Of a DNA stretch of 64,000 nucleotides, positions 16,208 through 24,515 are shown one piece after another. This stretch comes from RGIG3178 sp963674495 (GTDB taxonomy: Bacteria; Bacillota; Clostridia; Christensenellales; QAND01). Under the pieces are notes generated by a model that had not been told where the DNA came from, made no database searches, and saw only the letters and a list, made by a program, of their open reading frames with translations. Numbering within the stretch: position 1 is the stretch's first letter; each line of letters starts with the position of its first letter. The stretch is from positions 682,001 through 746,000 of the forward strand of contig CAXXLG010000001.1 in the NCBI GenBank assembly GCA_963674495.2, given 5' to 3'. Made by a program: the position numbers and the translations under genes.

Positions 16208-18047
16208 TTTGTCTGCCCTGTATACGTAAAACAAGATCGACCAGCGTCCGTTCGTTCAGTCCTACGGAATTCAAAAGAATTTCCGCTTTGCCATGCTCAA
16301 TGAACTGATCTGGAAGTCCCAATGAATGCACGCAGAATGCGGCGTTTTTTTGTGCCCACTGCGTAACGTACGCGCCAAAACCTCCGATCGTACTACCCTC
16401 TTCTATGGTAATAACATGTTTGCTATCCGATGCAAGGCGGGTAAGCGCCGTTTCATCAAGAGGTTTGAGGCAGCAAGCGGTAATCAACCCGACCGGCACA
16501 CCGCGCGCGATCAGTTGCTTCGCTGCGTTTTGCGCCGTGGATGCAATACGCCCGGTGGCAATGATGCTGATATCAGATGTGGGTAACACCGTTCGCCAAT
16601 GGTCGATTTGGTTTTTCGTATGCTCCCCAAGAGGCAACGTGCTGCGTGGATAACGGATCGCACTTGGACCGTCAGTACGGTATGCTTGGTGAAGGGATGC
16701 CAAGAGATCTTTCTGGTTGCATGGCGAATATACACGCATATTGGGCATGGGCAGCAGCATGGAAATATCGAAGGCTCCCTGATGTGTTTCACCGTCCGCA
16801 CCGACCAAGCCCGCCCTGTCGATGCAAAACACTACGGGCAGGTTTTGCAAACAGACATCGTGGATGATCTGATCGTAGGCGCGCTGTAAAAAAGTGGAAT
16901 ACAGCGCAACAAATGGCCGCATACCGCCTCTTGCCATACCGGCCGCCATTGTGACTGCATGCTGTTCGGCGATACCGACGTCAAAAAACCGTTTTGGGTA
17001 CTGCTGTGCAAACCATGGCAATCCCGTCCCCGCCGTCATGGCGGCTGTGATGGCTACAATGCGTTCGTCTTCCGATGCCAACTCGCACAGCGTTTTACAC
17101 AAAATCGAGCCGTTGGATGGCATCACCTTCGCACAACCATTGTTGTGTACACCCAAACTGTGATAATGCTCTGGATCCTGTTCCGCAGGTATATACCCCT
17201 TGCCCTTTTGCGTAATCAGGTGTAAGAACACAGGTCTTTCGATCTTCTCAACATCCTGCAAAACCTCAATCATCGCGTCGAGATCGTGGCCGTCAAACGG
17301 GCCGAGATAGGTAAAACCCAAATCCTCAAAAAACACGCGCGGCAACAAAAAGAATTTTACACGGTCTCTGGTTTTTTCCGCGAAACGGTAAAGCCCTTTC
17401 CCAACGCCGGGAATGACACTCAACGTCCTTTTCAAACGGCTTTTAAAGCGTAGATAACGTGGTTTCGCCCGCAGCTTGCTTAAATAAGTCACCATGCCGC
17501 CGACGCTTTTGGAGATGGCCATTTCGTTGTCGTTGAGTATCACGATCATACGGCTTTCACTGTGTCCCGCATCGCAAAGCGCTTCATAGCACATGCCGCC
17601 CGTCAGAGCGCCATCGCCCACCACGGCAATCACACTGTGCGCCTGCTCCATCAGATCCCGCGCGCGTGCCAGCCCAAGCGCCGCGGATATGGACGTGGAC
17701 GAATGACCGGTATCAAACGCGTCGCATACGCTTTCCCTATGCTTGGGAAAACCCGAAAGGCCCTCGTATTGACGAATTGAAGGAAATTCGTCCTTGCGGC
17801 CGGTTAATATCTTGTGCACATAGCACTGATGTCCGACATCCCATACAATCCTGTCTATGGAAGCGTCGAACACCGTATGGAGCGCAACAGTCAGCTCGAT
17901 AACGCCAAAATTGGATGCCAAATGACCGCCGTTGACCGATACCGTCTCAAATATGGTTTCACGCAATTCCCTGCAAAGCGTCAACCGTTGCCGCGCGTCG
18001 AGCGCCGCCATATCGCCATGCCCGTGAATGCTGTCCAATAAACTCAA
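16200..18047 (-). CDS. dxs: 1-deoxy-D-xylulose-5-phosphate synthase
   Basis: First enzyme of the methylerythritol phosphate route to isoprenoids; joins pyruvate and glyceraldehyde-3-phosphate using thiamine diphosphate. The TPP motif VVGDGALTGGMCYEAL, the early HLASNFGVIELTVALH segment, the DVGIAEQHAVTMAAGMA acid/base region and the C-terminal transketolase domain are all present. The length is 615 residues. The start is taken as the TTG at 18047, seven bases after AAGGAG, just after oapA. With ispA upstream it forms an isoprenoid pair interrupted by the OLE-like RNA and oapA. Confidence 0.96.
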   Translation of the reverse strand: MSLLDSIHGHGDMAALDARQRLTLCRELRETIFETVSVNGGHLASNFGVIELTVALHTVFDASIDRIVWDVGHQCYVHKILTGRKDEFPSIRQYEGLSGFPKHRESVCDAFDTGHSSTSISAALGLARARDLMEQAHSVIAVVGDGALTGGMCYEALCDAGHSESRMIVILNDNEMAISKSVGGMVTYLSKLRAKPRYLRFKSRLKRTLSVIPGVGKGLYRFAEKTRDRVKFFLLPRVFFEDLGFTYLGPFDGHDLDAMIEVLQDVEKIERPVFLHLITQKGKGYIPAEQDPEHYHSLGVHNNGCAKVMPSNGSILCKTLCELASEDERIVAITAAMTAGTGLPWFAQQYPKRFFDVGIAEQHAVTMAAGMARGGMRPFVALYSTFLQRAYDQIIHDVCLQNLPVVFCIDRAGLVGADGETHQGAFDISMLLPMPNMRVYSPCNQKDLLASLHQAYRTDGPSAIRYPRSTLPLGEHTKNQIDHWRTVLPTSDISIIATGRIASTAQNAAKQLIARGVPVGLITACCLKPLDETALTRLASDSKHVITIEEGSTIGGFGAYVTQWAQKNAAFCVHSLGLPDQFIEHGKAEILLNSVGLNERTLVDLVLRIQGRQNG

Positions 18048-18058
18048 TATGCAACTCC

Positions 18059-18616
18059 TTACCGTGAAAAGATTGAGAAGAATTTGCCCATCCAAAGTAC
18101 CAGTTGTCTGCTGTTGTAAATCGCCACGCCTTTGCCCAGCGATTTAAGCGATACCGTCAGTGCAGAGATGCACGCCGACGTCACAACTGCCCACAAAACG
18201 GACGGCACGAAGCCATATCGCATCGTCAGCATGGCTGCAATGGCCGCACCTGCCGCACCGCTGATGATCCCGGCAATATCGCCGATGACATCGTTACAGA
18301 TATTCGAATACCTCTCGGCGTTTTTTAATATATCCAGGCTTTGCTTGGCGCCGCGTACGCGCTTTGAAGTCATTGCAATAAAAGGCGCCTGTTCAGCACT
18401 GGTGATAGCAACCCCCAACATATCCGACAGAACGCCTGTGGCAATTAGTATACACAACACAATGATGGCGGCCCACATACCTGCACCCTCCATCATCAAT
18501 CCGGACCCGAACATCATCGCTCCGGACAAAACCAGTGTCAATAAAAAAACCTGCAGCGCCCAACGGTATGCGCCGCTTTTTCTTCGCCTTTTCGTTCTCG
18601 GACCTTCAGTTTTCAT
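18059..18616 (-). CDS. oapA: OLE-associated membrane protein OapA (CNNM/CorB-like)
   Basis: Small integral membrane protein of 185 residues. The N-terminus is strongly basic (RTKRRRK, 8-13 region) and four hydrophobic helices lie at about 21-42, 47-71, 110-131 and 135-157. A hydrophilic basic loop joins helices 2 and 3 (SAEQAPFIAMTSKRVRGAKQ). It starts 22 bases after the 3' end of the structured RNA at 18638-19207, with AAGGG upstream. Proteins of this size and layout next to OLE RNA bind it and hold it at the membrane, and the family resembles the membrane domain of CNNM/CorB magnesium transporters. The call rests on layout and on the ispA-RNA-X-dxs context, not on an alignment. Confidence 0.8.
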   Translation of the reverse strand: MKTEGPRTKRRRKSGAYRWALQVFLLTLVLSGAMMFGSGLMMEGAGMWAAIIVLCILIATGVLSDMLGVAITSAEQAPFIAMTSKRVRGAKQSLDILKNAERYSNICNDVIGDIAGIISGAAGAAIAAMLTMRYGFVPSVLWAVVTSACISALTVSLKSLGKGVAIYNSRQLVLWMGKFFSIFSR

Positions 18617-18637
18617 TCAATAATCCCTTATAATAAT

Positions 18638-19207
18638 TCGGTGGTGACATACCGGGTAAACCTTGCGCCATGTGGTCTGGTAGGATTTCCCCATGCCTTA
18701 CCCTTCGTCGCCGAAAGGGCGGTTTCCCATTAAACGGCTTGGCGCAGCGTTTCCGCATTGCGCAACCAGATCGCCTTAAAGAGCACACTGTAATCCCCGG
18801 CATGCCTTTCCAACAGCCTAGGAGCTTTCCTCAACGAATTACGACGACCCTAGCCTCTTTTGCAGCAGACGGTTTCACACGGCAAACGCCTACGCGACCC
18901 GGCCGGGCCACACAGACGTGAATCCACAATCCACCGCCGCCACGCAAGGCAGGCTACACTGTACACAGCGTTTAGCCGCATGACAGGTTCATACCCCGTG
19001 GAGTAGAAATCCACCCCATCGGGCCTCCACGGAAACCGGGACGATTCTTGCATGCCTTTACAAGCCGCCCGATCTCCTTAACCTCCAGCATCAGCCCCAA
19101 TCTGGGCGAAAGAAGCCAACACAAGAGACTTCATCGTTGTGCCATTGACGGATTTTTAGCCCCGCCTTCAGGCGCGTCGCTTTCCGACTAGAATACTGCA
19201 CCACCGA
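18638..19207 (-). ncRNA. ole: OLE (Ornate Large Extremophilic) RNA
   Basis: A long structured RNA without a credible reading frame fills the ispA-oapA gap. Its ends pair perfectly: TCGGTGGTG (19199-19207) with CACCACCGA (18638-18646). Internal hairpins include 18742-18763 (GAAA tetraloop), 18701-18719 (GCGA tetraloop) and 18996-19032 (8-bp stem). GNRA loops and G-rich joints are typical of ornate RNAs. Length (about 570 nt), position between ispA and dxs and a downstream four-helix membrane protein match the OLE class (Rfam RF01071). OLE RNAs form a membrane complex linked to stress tolerance such as cold, alcohol and magnesium. RNase P RNA and a group II intron were considered and do not fit as well. 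Confidence 0.85.
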
Positions 19208-19213
19208 GCCAAT

Positions 19214-19219
19214 ATTATA
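19214..19219 (-). promoter_or_regulatory. Extended -10 promoter of the OLE RNA
   Basis: TGATATAAT gives a consensus -10 (19214-19219) with an extended TGn element. No good -35 is seen. Transcription would begin about 7 bases downstream, at or next to the first base of the closing helix (19207), which supports a true 5' end there. Confidence 0.65.
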
Positions 19220-19316
19220 TCATACGTTAACCAAAACACAAAATACTCAAAACGCATCGCTTCGATTGCCAAGCATCGGCATATGGACACCACAAGGTCA
19301 GGAATGGTCAGTTTGC

Positions 19317-20195
19317 CTATTTGCTTCTGATTACGGCAAATATCGCTGTTTTTCTTAAGAAATCACCACATTCGTCAAACGGCGTCAACGCTTCGATAGC
19401 AAGGTTTGCACTGCGTCTGGCCCATTGGCTTGCCTGTTCCCGCCCGTACATGGTCACATAGGTGGTTTTTTTTGCCTGTCCGTTCAGCCCATACTCAGCG
19501 TCCGGCGTTCCTTCATCCTGTGCATCGTCGAGTATATCGTCCGTGATCTGAAAGGCAAGGCCCAAGTGTTGTCCATAACTTTCCATGGCCTTGCGTTGTC
19601 CGTCGTCGGCACCACCGATCAACGCGCCTGCAACGCAGGCTGCAGTCATCAGCGCGCCCGTCTTCTCCGTATGCAGGCGGCGCATCTCATTGGCAGAGAT
19701 ATCCTTGCCGGTACTGCATATATCCCGCGCCTGTCCGGATACCATTCCGATCGTTCCGCAATACCTGGCAATAAACAGCATGGCGTGCGCCAATACAGGG
19801 TTATCGGAATGCTTGCACACCTGCTCCGCCATCACTTCAAACGCAAGGCTTAACAGCGCATCGCCAGCCAATACAGCCATGCCCTCTCCGTATACCCGGT
19901 GGTTGGCCGCTTTTCCCCGCCTGATATCATCATCGTCCATGCAGGGCAGATCATCGTGTATCAAACTATAGGTATGGATCATCTCTATGGCCAAAGCAAA
20001 CGGAACGGCTTTGCGCACATCGCCGCCCAACGCATCGCAGGTGGCAAGGGTCAACACGGGCCGAAGACGTTTGCCTTCGCCCAACAGGCTGTACGCCATG
20101 GCGTCTTTCAACGACGGATATATGCCTACCATCGCCTGTTCCAGCGCTGGTTCGATATAGCTTACATAGCCTCGATAGATAGCTTCATAGTTCAA
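19317..20195 (-). CDS. ispA: Polyprenyl diphosphate synthase (farnesyl/geranylgeranyl type)
   Basis: Condenses isopentenyl diphosphate with allylic diphosphates to make farnesyl or longer chains. The first Asp-rich motif DDLPCMDDDDIRRG starts at about residue 81 and the second, QITDDILD, lies near 215. The length is 292 residues. I choose the TTG at 20195, nine bases after GGAGG and overlapping the xseB stop; upstream residues are out of family. The chain length of the product cannot be read with certainty. It closes the nusB-xseA-xseB-ispA run and is followed by the OLE-like RNA. Confidence 0.93.
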   Translation of the reverse strand: MNYEAIYRGYVSYIEPALEQAMVGIYPSLKDAMAYSLLGEGKRLRPVLTLATCDALGGDVRKAVPFALAIEMIHTYSLIHDDLPCMDDDDIRRGKAANHRVYGEGMAVLAGDALLSLAFEVMAEQVCKHSDNPVLAHAMLFIARYCGTIGMVSGQARDICSTGKDISANEMRRLHTEKTGALMTAACVAGALIGGADDGQRKAMESYGQHLGLAFQITDDILDDAQDEGTPDAEYGLNGQAKKTTYVTMYGREQASQWARRSANLAIEALTPFDECGDFLRKTAIFAVIRSK

Positions 20196-20403
20196 GGGTC
20201 TGTTCCTCCCCGTCCTGCAGCATCCGGATGCGCAGCTGATAACCGTCCAGTTTGTCCTTGCAATGCTTCGCCAGCAACGTACCGCGCTCATACAACTGCA
20301 TTGTTTGTTCCATGGTTACGTTTCCCTGCTCCATCTTCACAGCAATGGTTTCCAACTCCTCCATGGCTTTTTCGAGACTCAATGCATCGATTTGCTCAGA
20401 CAT
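20185..20403 (-). CDS. xseB: Exodeoxyribonuclease VII small subunit
   Basis: Binds XseA to form exonuclease VII, which digests single-stranded DNA. The 72-residue protein has the two-helix family pattern LEKAMEELETIAVKMEQGNVTMEQTMQLYERG. The ATG at 20403 has GGGAGG upstream and overlaps the xseA stop by eight bases; ispA in turn overlaps its end. The three genes look translationally coupled. Confidence 0.93.
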   Translation of the reverse strand: MSEQIDALSLEKAMEELETIAVKMEQGNVTMEQTMQLYERGTLLAKHCKDKLDGYQLRIRMLQDGEEQTLEL

Positions 20404-21637
20404 AATCCGTTCCCTCCCGCTCATCAACCTGTGTTACGACGGCGCTTGCAGCGCCGTTCTTGAGAATAATCCTGATATCCTGCCCACTTTGGAGCTGCTT
20501 AACACTTTGGATCAACTGCTTTGACTTTGTACCCGTTATGACAGCGTATCCTCGGTCAAGCACCGATCGTATGCTGTATGCCTCGATCTTTGCCTCGGCC
20601 ATCGCCATGCGCTGTTGCCGTACCGTTATAGCTGCATTTAGACGCGCGTTGATGTCAGCCACAGAATGTCTGACGCGTTGTTTTTGATAGATCACCAATT
20701 CGAGGATACGGGAAGGACCCAACACCGCGGTTAAAGTATCGCACCGCTTTTGATTTTGCTGCAACCGCTGACGTGCCGCCGTTTGCATGCGCGCATTGAC
20801 CGTATCTACAAACTGTAGCAAAGCGTCATACACCGGCACCGCCAATTCGGATGCCGCACTAGGCGTTGGCGCCCTAAGATCCGCCACATAATCGCTGATG
20901 GTCGTGTCCGTCTCATGTCCCACGGCGCTGATAACGGGTATTCGACTTTGGAAGATTGCATGTGCCACTACCGCTTCGTTGAACGCCCACAGGTCCTCGA
21001 TGCTGCCACCTCCGCGCCCGACGATAATCACGTCGATATCATCGCGGGCGTTTAGCAACGCTATGGCGCGCGCAATCTCACCCGCCGCATTTTTACCCTG
21101 TACGCTGGCCGGTGCAAGCAGGATGTCAACATGCGGGTTGCGACGCCTTGCGACCTCTACGATATCGCGTATAACGGCACCCGCCGGGCTTGTCACTACG
21201 CCGATACGATTAGGATAGCGCGGAATCGGCTTCTTATGCGCATTGTCAAAAAGGCCTTGTTGTGCAAGATCCTTTTTCAACTGTTCATAGCGTTGGTAAA
21301 GAGCGCCTGCTCCGTCGCTTTTCATTGTCCGCACATAGATCTGGAACGAACCGTCTCGCAGATATATGCTTGCATAGCCGCCCACCGTGATGTTCATACC
21401 ATCTTTAAGGTCTATCGCCACACTGCGGTTATATTGCTTAAACATAACGCAACGCACGGCGCTCTGCCCATCCTTTAGCGAGAAATACCAATGGCCGGAT
21501 GGATAACGGCGAAAGTTGGATATCTCACCGGTCACCAGTACGCCCTGAAGCAATTCGTCGTTCATCAGCAACCGGTTAGCGTATTCGTTGAGCTGAGATA
21601 CGGTGAGCGTCATATTTTGTATCAATTCACTGAGCAA
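20396..21637 (-). CDS. xseA: Exodeoxyribonuclease VII large subunit
   Basis: Catalytic subunit of exonuclease VII. An OB-fold domain covers residues about 10-110 (TVSQLNEYANRLLMNDELL, VLVTGEISNFRRYPSGHWYFSLKD). The nuclease core follows with the motifs IGVVTSPAGAVIRDIVEVARRR, VIIVGRGGGSIEDLWAFNEAVVAHAI and AVGHETDTTISDYVAD. The C-terminal part is helical. The length is 413 residues. The start is a TTG seven bases after AAGGAGG and overlaps the end of the upstream Kae1-like gene. Confidence 0.96.
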   Translation of the reverse strand: MLSELIQNMTLTVSQLNEYANRLLMNDELLQGVLVTGEISNFRRYPSGHWYFSLKDGQSAVRCVMFKQYNRSVAIDLKDGMNITVGGYASIYLRDGSFQIYVRTMKSDGAGALYQRYEQLKKDLAQQGLFDNAHKKPIPRYPNRIGVVTSPAGAVIRDIVEVARRRNPHVDILLAPASVQGKNAAGEIARAIALLNARDDIDVIIVGRGGGSIEDLWAFNEAVVAHAIFQSRIPVISAVGHETDTTISDYVADLRAPTPSAASELAVPVYDALLQFVDTVNARMQTAARQRLQQNQKRCDTLTAVLGPSRILELVIYQKQRVRHSVADINARLNAAITVRQQRMAMAEAKIEAYSIRSVLDRGYAVITGTKSKQLIQSVKQLQSGQDIRIILKNGAASAVVTQVDEREGTDYV

Positions 21638-22587
21638 GCGTTGGCCTCCTTTTCCATAGCAAGCAGCGCGATGCCTATCGCATTGTCACCTGCAAGGTCT
21701 GGCGCTGCAAAGCACACCCGGGCGCTTGTACGTCGCTTTTGCATCAGTTGCGTAACCGTCTGTTGAACGATTCCGTTTGCCGCCACCCCGCCTGCTATGA
21801 CAACATCGCACAATCCAGTTCTTTCACAAGCCTGTATCGCAGCTTTACAAAGCGCCCTGCTCAAGCTCACGAACATCTCCAACGCCAAATCCGCTTCACT
21901 GTCGCGGCGGGACATACGCCGTTTCACTTCTGCCTCGGCACCGGAAAAGCTGAATGAACAGTCCGTAACGGGTATCCCAATAGGATCCTTCACAGACCGG
22001 CCATTTTCTGCCAACGCCTCCAGTGTAGGCCCGGCAGGAAACGGACAGCCCATCAACACGCCGATGCGATCAATCCATTGGCCCGCGCTGATATCTTTTG
22101 TCCCGCCCAGCAGCTGTGTTGCCAAATCATTGTGTGAAACGCGCAACACCTCGGTCGTTCCGCCGGACAGATGTATGGCAATATAATCGCCCGCAACCGA
22201 CTCGTTACCGCTTAGGGCAGCGCGCAAATGCCCCTGTTGGTGGGAGAACGTATGCAGGTTAACGCCTTGTGAAGCGGCTAGCATGGCGGCCATGCTGTGC
22301 CCGACGACAAAAACAGGCATATAGGAATTCTCCTGGGTGCGTGGCGCGCTGCTCACCCCAATGGTGCGAATCTGCATACCCGCCGCAAAAAGCACTTCAA
22401 ATGCCTTTTGAACCAGTGAGGGCATTTGTCTGATATGCAAAAAAAGGGCCTCGCTCTGTCGAAGTCCAAGCCTTCCCTTTTCAACACGCAGCGGCTCTCT
22501 TCCATCGAACAGGATTCCGCCCGCATCGTCCACAAGCGCCGCTGAAGTGACATAGCAGCTCGTATCCAATCCAAGTGTTGCTTTCAT
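21622..22587 (-). CDS. Kae1/TsaD-like domain protein (divergent paralogue)
   Basis: Resembles TsaD, the ATPase that makes the t6A modification of tRNA, but is a divergent version. The actin-like fold motifs are seen: GLDTSCYVTSAALV at the start, a metal-site-like HQQGH at about 116-120, LSGGTTEVL, and GDNAIGIAL near the end. It lacks the CDE-type acid after the first motif, and HT is changed in the SGGHT loop. Such genes are annotated 'O-sialoglycoprotein endopeptidase' or 'Kae1-like' next to nusB/xseA in Clostridia. A standard tsaD is not in this window, so whether this copy makes t6A is open. Confidence 0.75.
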   Translation of the reverse strand: MKATLGLDTSCYVTSAALVDDAGGILFDGREPLRVEKGRLGLRQSEALFLHIRQMPSLVQKAFEVLFAAGMQIRTIGVSSAPRTQENSYMPVFVVGHSMAAMLAASQGVNLHTFSHQQGHLRAALSGNESVAGDYIAIHLSGGTTEVLRVSHNDLATQLLGGTKDISAGQWIDRIGVLMGCPFPAGPTLEALAENGRSVKDPIGIPVTDCSFSFSGAEAEVKRRMSRRDSEADLALEMFVSLSRALCKAAIQACERTGLCDVVIAGGVAANGIVQQTVTQLMQKRRTSARVCFAAPDLAGDNAIGIALLAMEKEANACSVN

Positions 22588-22589
22588 TG

Positions 22590-23006
22590 TCAATTCTCAT
22601 CCGGATGTGCGCGAACGACACCGCCCAACACGCCGTTGATGAATACGCTGGATTTATCCGCGCCGTATTTCTTGGCTAACCGTACCGCTTCATCGATCAC
22701 AACCGATTTTGGCACGTTTTCGCCATAGAAGAGTTCAAACACTGCCAAGCGCAGAATAGCCAAATCCACACGCCCCATGCGCACTATCTTCCATCCGTTT
22801 GACATGCTCTCAATTTTTTGATCTATTTCATCGCGCCTAGATGCATAACCGGCATGGACCGATGCAATATAACTGCGGTCCGCCTCATCGAGCGAACCCA
22901 TCTGGGTATCACAGTCAAACGGCATCTTTTCCGCATCTGCAACGCCGCCCATATCCGCAGCGTACAGCATACGCATGGCCGCATCTCTGGCATTCTTTCG
23001 TGACAT
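22590..23006 (-). CDS. nusB: Transcription antitermination factor NusB
   Basis: Binds boxA RNA together with S10 to prevent early termination in rRNA operons. The 138-residue all-helical protein has the N-terminal RKNARDAAMRMLYAADM and the C-terminal motif VVIDEAVRLAKKYGADKSSVFINGVLGGV, both typical. It sits between the Asp23-AmaP genes and xseA in the common Clostridia order. Confidence 0.96.
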   Translation of the reverse strand: MSRKNARDAAMRMLYAADMGGVADAEKMPFDCDTQMGSLDEADRSYIASVHAGYASRRDEIDQKIESMSNGWKIVRMGRVDLAILRLAVFELFYGENVPKSVVIDEAVRLAKKYGADKSSVFINGVLGGVVRAHPDEN

Positions 23007-23015
23007 ACCGCCGTC

Positions 23016-23240
23016 CTACTCCCTGTTGTCCGTAAACATACGTGAAAGATATCGCACAAACCGATCCCAGTTTTCCCGCTTAGATCCAAAATAGACGCCT
23101 ATTACAACAATTGCGACCAATAGCAGCGTTTTGAAGAAACCAACTTCGAGTAACATGATGCCCAACGCCAAACCCAATAAACCGCCAACGATTTTGCCGC
23201 GATTGTTTGCGATGTAATCCAGGATTCGCTTCTCATCCAT
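23016..23240 (-). CDS. DUF2273 small membrane protein
   Basis: A 74-residue protein with one or two hydrophobic helices (about 14-45, KIVGGLLGLALGIMLLEVGFFKTLLLVAIVVIGVYFG when read in parts). A short charged C-terminus follows. Members are found with Asp23 and AmaP and are thought to belong to the same envelope-stress module. The frame is open to 23387, but the ATG at 23240 with GGTGAGGA upstream is the right start; its start overlaps the amaP stop. Confidence 0.85.
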   Translation of the reverse strand: MDEKRILDYIANNRGKIVGGLLGLALGIMLLEVGFFKTLLLVAIVVIGVYFGSKRENWDRFVRYLSRMFTDNRE

Positions 23241-23892
23241 TTTGTGTATCCTCACCTGTTGCTTGCGGTGGTGTAGCTGCAGCTTCGCCATTGTTCTTCG
23301 CATCCGGTGTTGGCATCGTGGCAACGGGTATATTCCGCACCGGTTGTTGTGACACACCTGGCAACGCGATGTCAGCCTTTTCCACAAGCACCTGTATTTT
23401 GGCCGTTGTTATTCCGCAGGTGCGCTTGAGCATCTGTTGAATATTGGTTTGCAATGCCTCCACGATAATGGGTATATTCTGTTCACCCTGGCAACGCGCT
23501 TTAATGGCAATGTTCAATGCCTGTGGCGTTGACGCGATAGTGCACCCGGTCAGATCGATACGATGATCCTGTTTCGCGATCTCTTCGCACATCTGGCGCA
23601 GGGCATCAACGGTGATGCGCACATCGCCGTTTTGGCTGATGGGTATGCCATCTTGCAACGGTATCTGTTTTGTACCCGTTCGGATGAACACCAGCTTGGT
23701 AAAACCGATCATCAACAATAGCAACAATGCGCTCAATCCGATGCGGTAATACCAGGCGTTGGAGATGCGGTACAGGACTTGTACAAAATTCTGCATGGGA
23801 AGCATGTCCCACACCACGGCAAACAGATATCCGCATGTTGCAATGCACAACAACATGGCGATTACCAACAACACCCTATCCCCGATACGCAT
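23233..23892 (-). CDS. amaP: Alkaline shock response membrane anchor protein AmaP
   Basis: Anchors Asp23 to the cytoplasmic membrane. Two hydrophobic helices lie in the first 75 residues (VLLVIAMLLCIATCGYLF and IGLSALLLLLMIGFTKLVF). A soluble domain follows that is distantly like Asp23 (ISQNGDVRITVDALRQMCEEIA). A low-complexity tail rich in Pro, Ala and Glu ends the protein. Start at the ATG with AAAGGAG upstream. It lies directly after the asp23-like gene. Confidence 0.85.
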   Translation of the reverse strand: MRIGDRVLLVIAMLLCIATCGYLFAVVWDMLPMQNFVQVLYRISNAWYYRIGLSALLLLLMIGFTKLVFIRTGTKQIPLQDGIPISQNGDVRITVDALRQMCEEIAKQDHRIDLTGCTIASTPQALNIAIKARCQGEQNIPIIVEALQTNIQQMLKRTCGITTAKIQVLVEKADIALPGVSQQPVRNIPVATMPTPDAKNNGEAAATPPQATGEDTQNG

Positions 23893-23942
23893 AGTTATGA
23901 CTCCTTTACAGGTTGTCCCCCGTATCCTTATCCTTTGCAATA

Positions 23943-23960
23943 CCCTCCCCGCAGGGAGGG
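23943..23960 (-). other. GC-rich hairpin between asp23 and amaP
   Basis: CCCTCCC and GGGAGGG form a 7-bp stem with a 4-nt loop. No T-run follows, so it may slow or stabilise the transcript and not end it. Confidence 0.4.
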
Positions 23961-23972
23961 CATTTTGCATTT

Positions 23973-24428
23973 CTATCGAACTCTGGCCGGTGGCTCTTCT
24001 TCCTGTTTCGTTTCGATTTGTGGTACGGTTGGCTGGGTTTCAAGATCTTTTTTTTCGATCTCCACGCCCTGTACGTGGACGTTTACTTCCACCACGCGCA
24101 ATCCCGTCATCATCTCAACCGAGCTTCTAACGCTCTGTTGGATATTCTCGCATACCTCGTGTATTTTTGAGCCATATTTTACAACAAAATTCAAATCAAT
24201 GGCGCATTCTTCGCTGCCCACTTCGACCTTGACACCCTTGGTCAGGTTCCGGCGACCCAGAAGTTCCGCTACGCCGGCGGTAAATCCACCGCTCATGCCC
24301 GCTACACCAGGAATCTCAACCGTCGCGAGTGCGGCAATTGTGGCTATAACATCGTTGTTGAAAGATATCTTACCAGATTTCTCCGCATTGACTTCATGTT
24401 CTTGTTCTTTATTTTCAGCCATTTGCAT
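23973..24428 (-). CDS. Asp23/Gls24 family envelope stress protein
   Basis: Abundant membrane-associated protein of the Asp23 family, linked to cell-envelope stress. Typical features are ISFNNDVIATIAALATVEIPGVAGMSGG at about 24-50, the KGVKVEVGSEECAIDLNFVVKYG strand region and the VEVNVHVQGVEI end. A charged tail follows. Three start codons (GTG 24434, ATG 24428, ATG 24422) lie close together; the ATG at 24428 is five bases after GGAGG. It has its own promoter after the spoIIIA operon. Confidence 0.92.
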   Translation of the reverse strand: MQMAENKEQEHEVNAEKSGKISFNNDVIATIAALATVEIPGVAGMSGGFTAGVAELLGRRNLTKGVKVEVGSEECAIDLNFVVKYGSKIHEVCENIQQSVRSSVEMMTGLRVVEVNVHVQGVEIEKKDLETQPTVPQIETKQEEEPPARVR

Positions 24429-24454
24429 AAACACCTCCGCTATAATGTATCCAT

Positions 24455-24483
24455 ATTATAGCAGAATCATGATATATGCACAA
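24455..24483 (-). promoter_or_regulatory. Sigma-A promoter of asp23-amaP-nusB
   Basis: TTGTGC (24478-24483), a 17-bp spacer and TATAAT (24455-24460) lie between spoIIIAH and the asp23-like gene. The -10 is perfect and the -35 is weak. Confidence 0.55.
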
Positions 24484-24515
24484 CTGGCTTGTTTCTTGGC
24501 ATAATGTGCAAGCGG

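Noticed and set aside
18896..18909. GC-rich palindrome GACCCGGCCGGGCC as a separate regulatory site
   Set aside because: It lies inside the structured RNA and is better explained as one of its helices.
18638..19207. RNase P RNA or a group II intron in the ispA-oapA gap
   Set aside because: A GAGGAAAGCTCC string resembles the RNase P core, but the length, the closing helix and the gene context fit OLE RNA better. No intron-encoded protein or domain V hairpin was seen.
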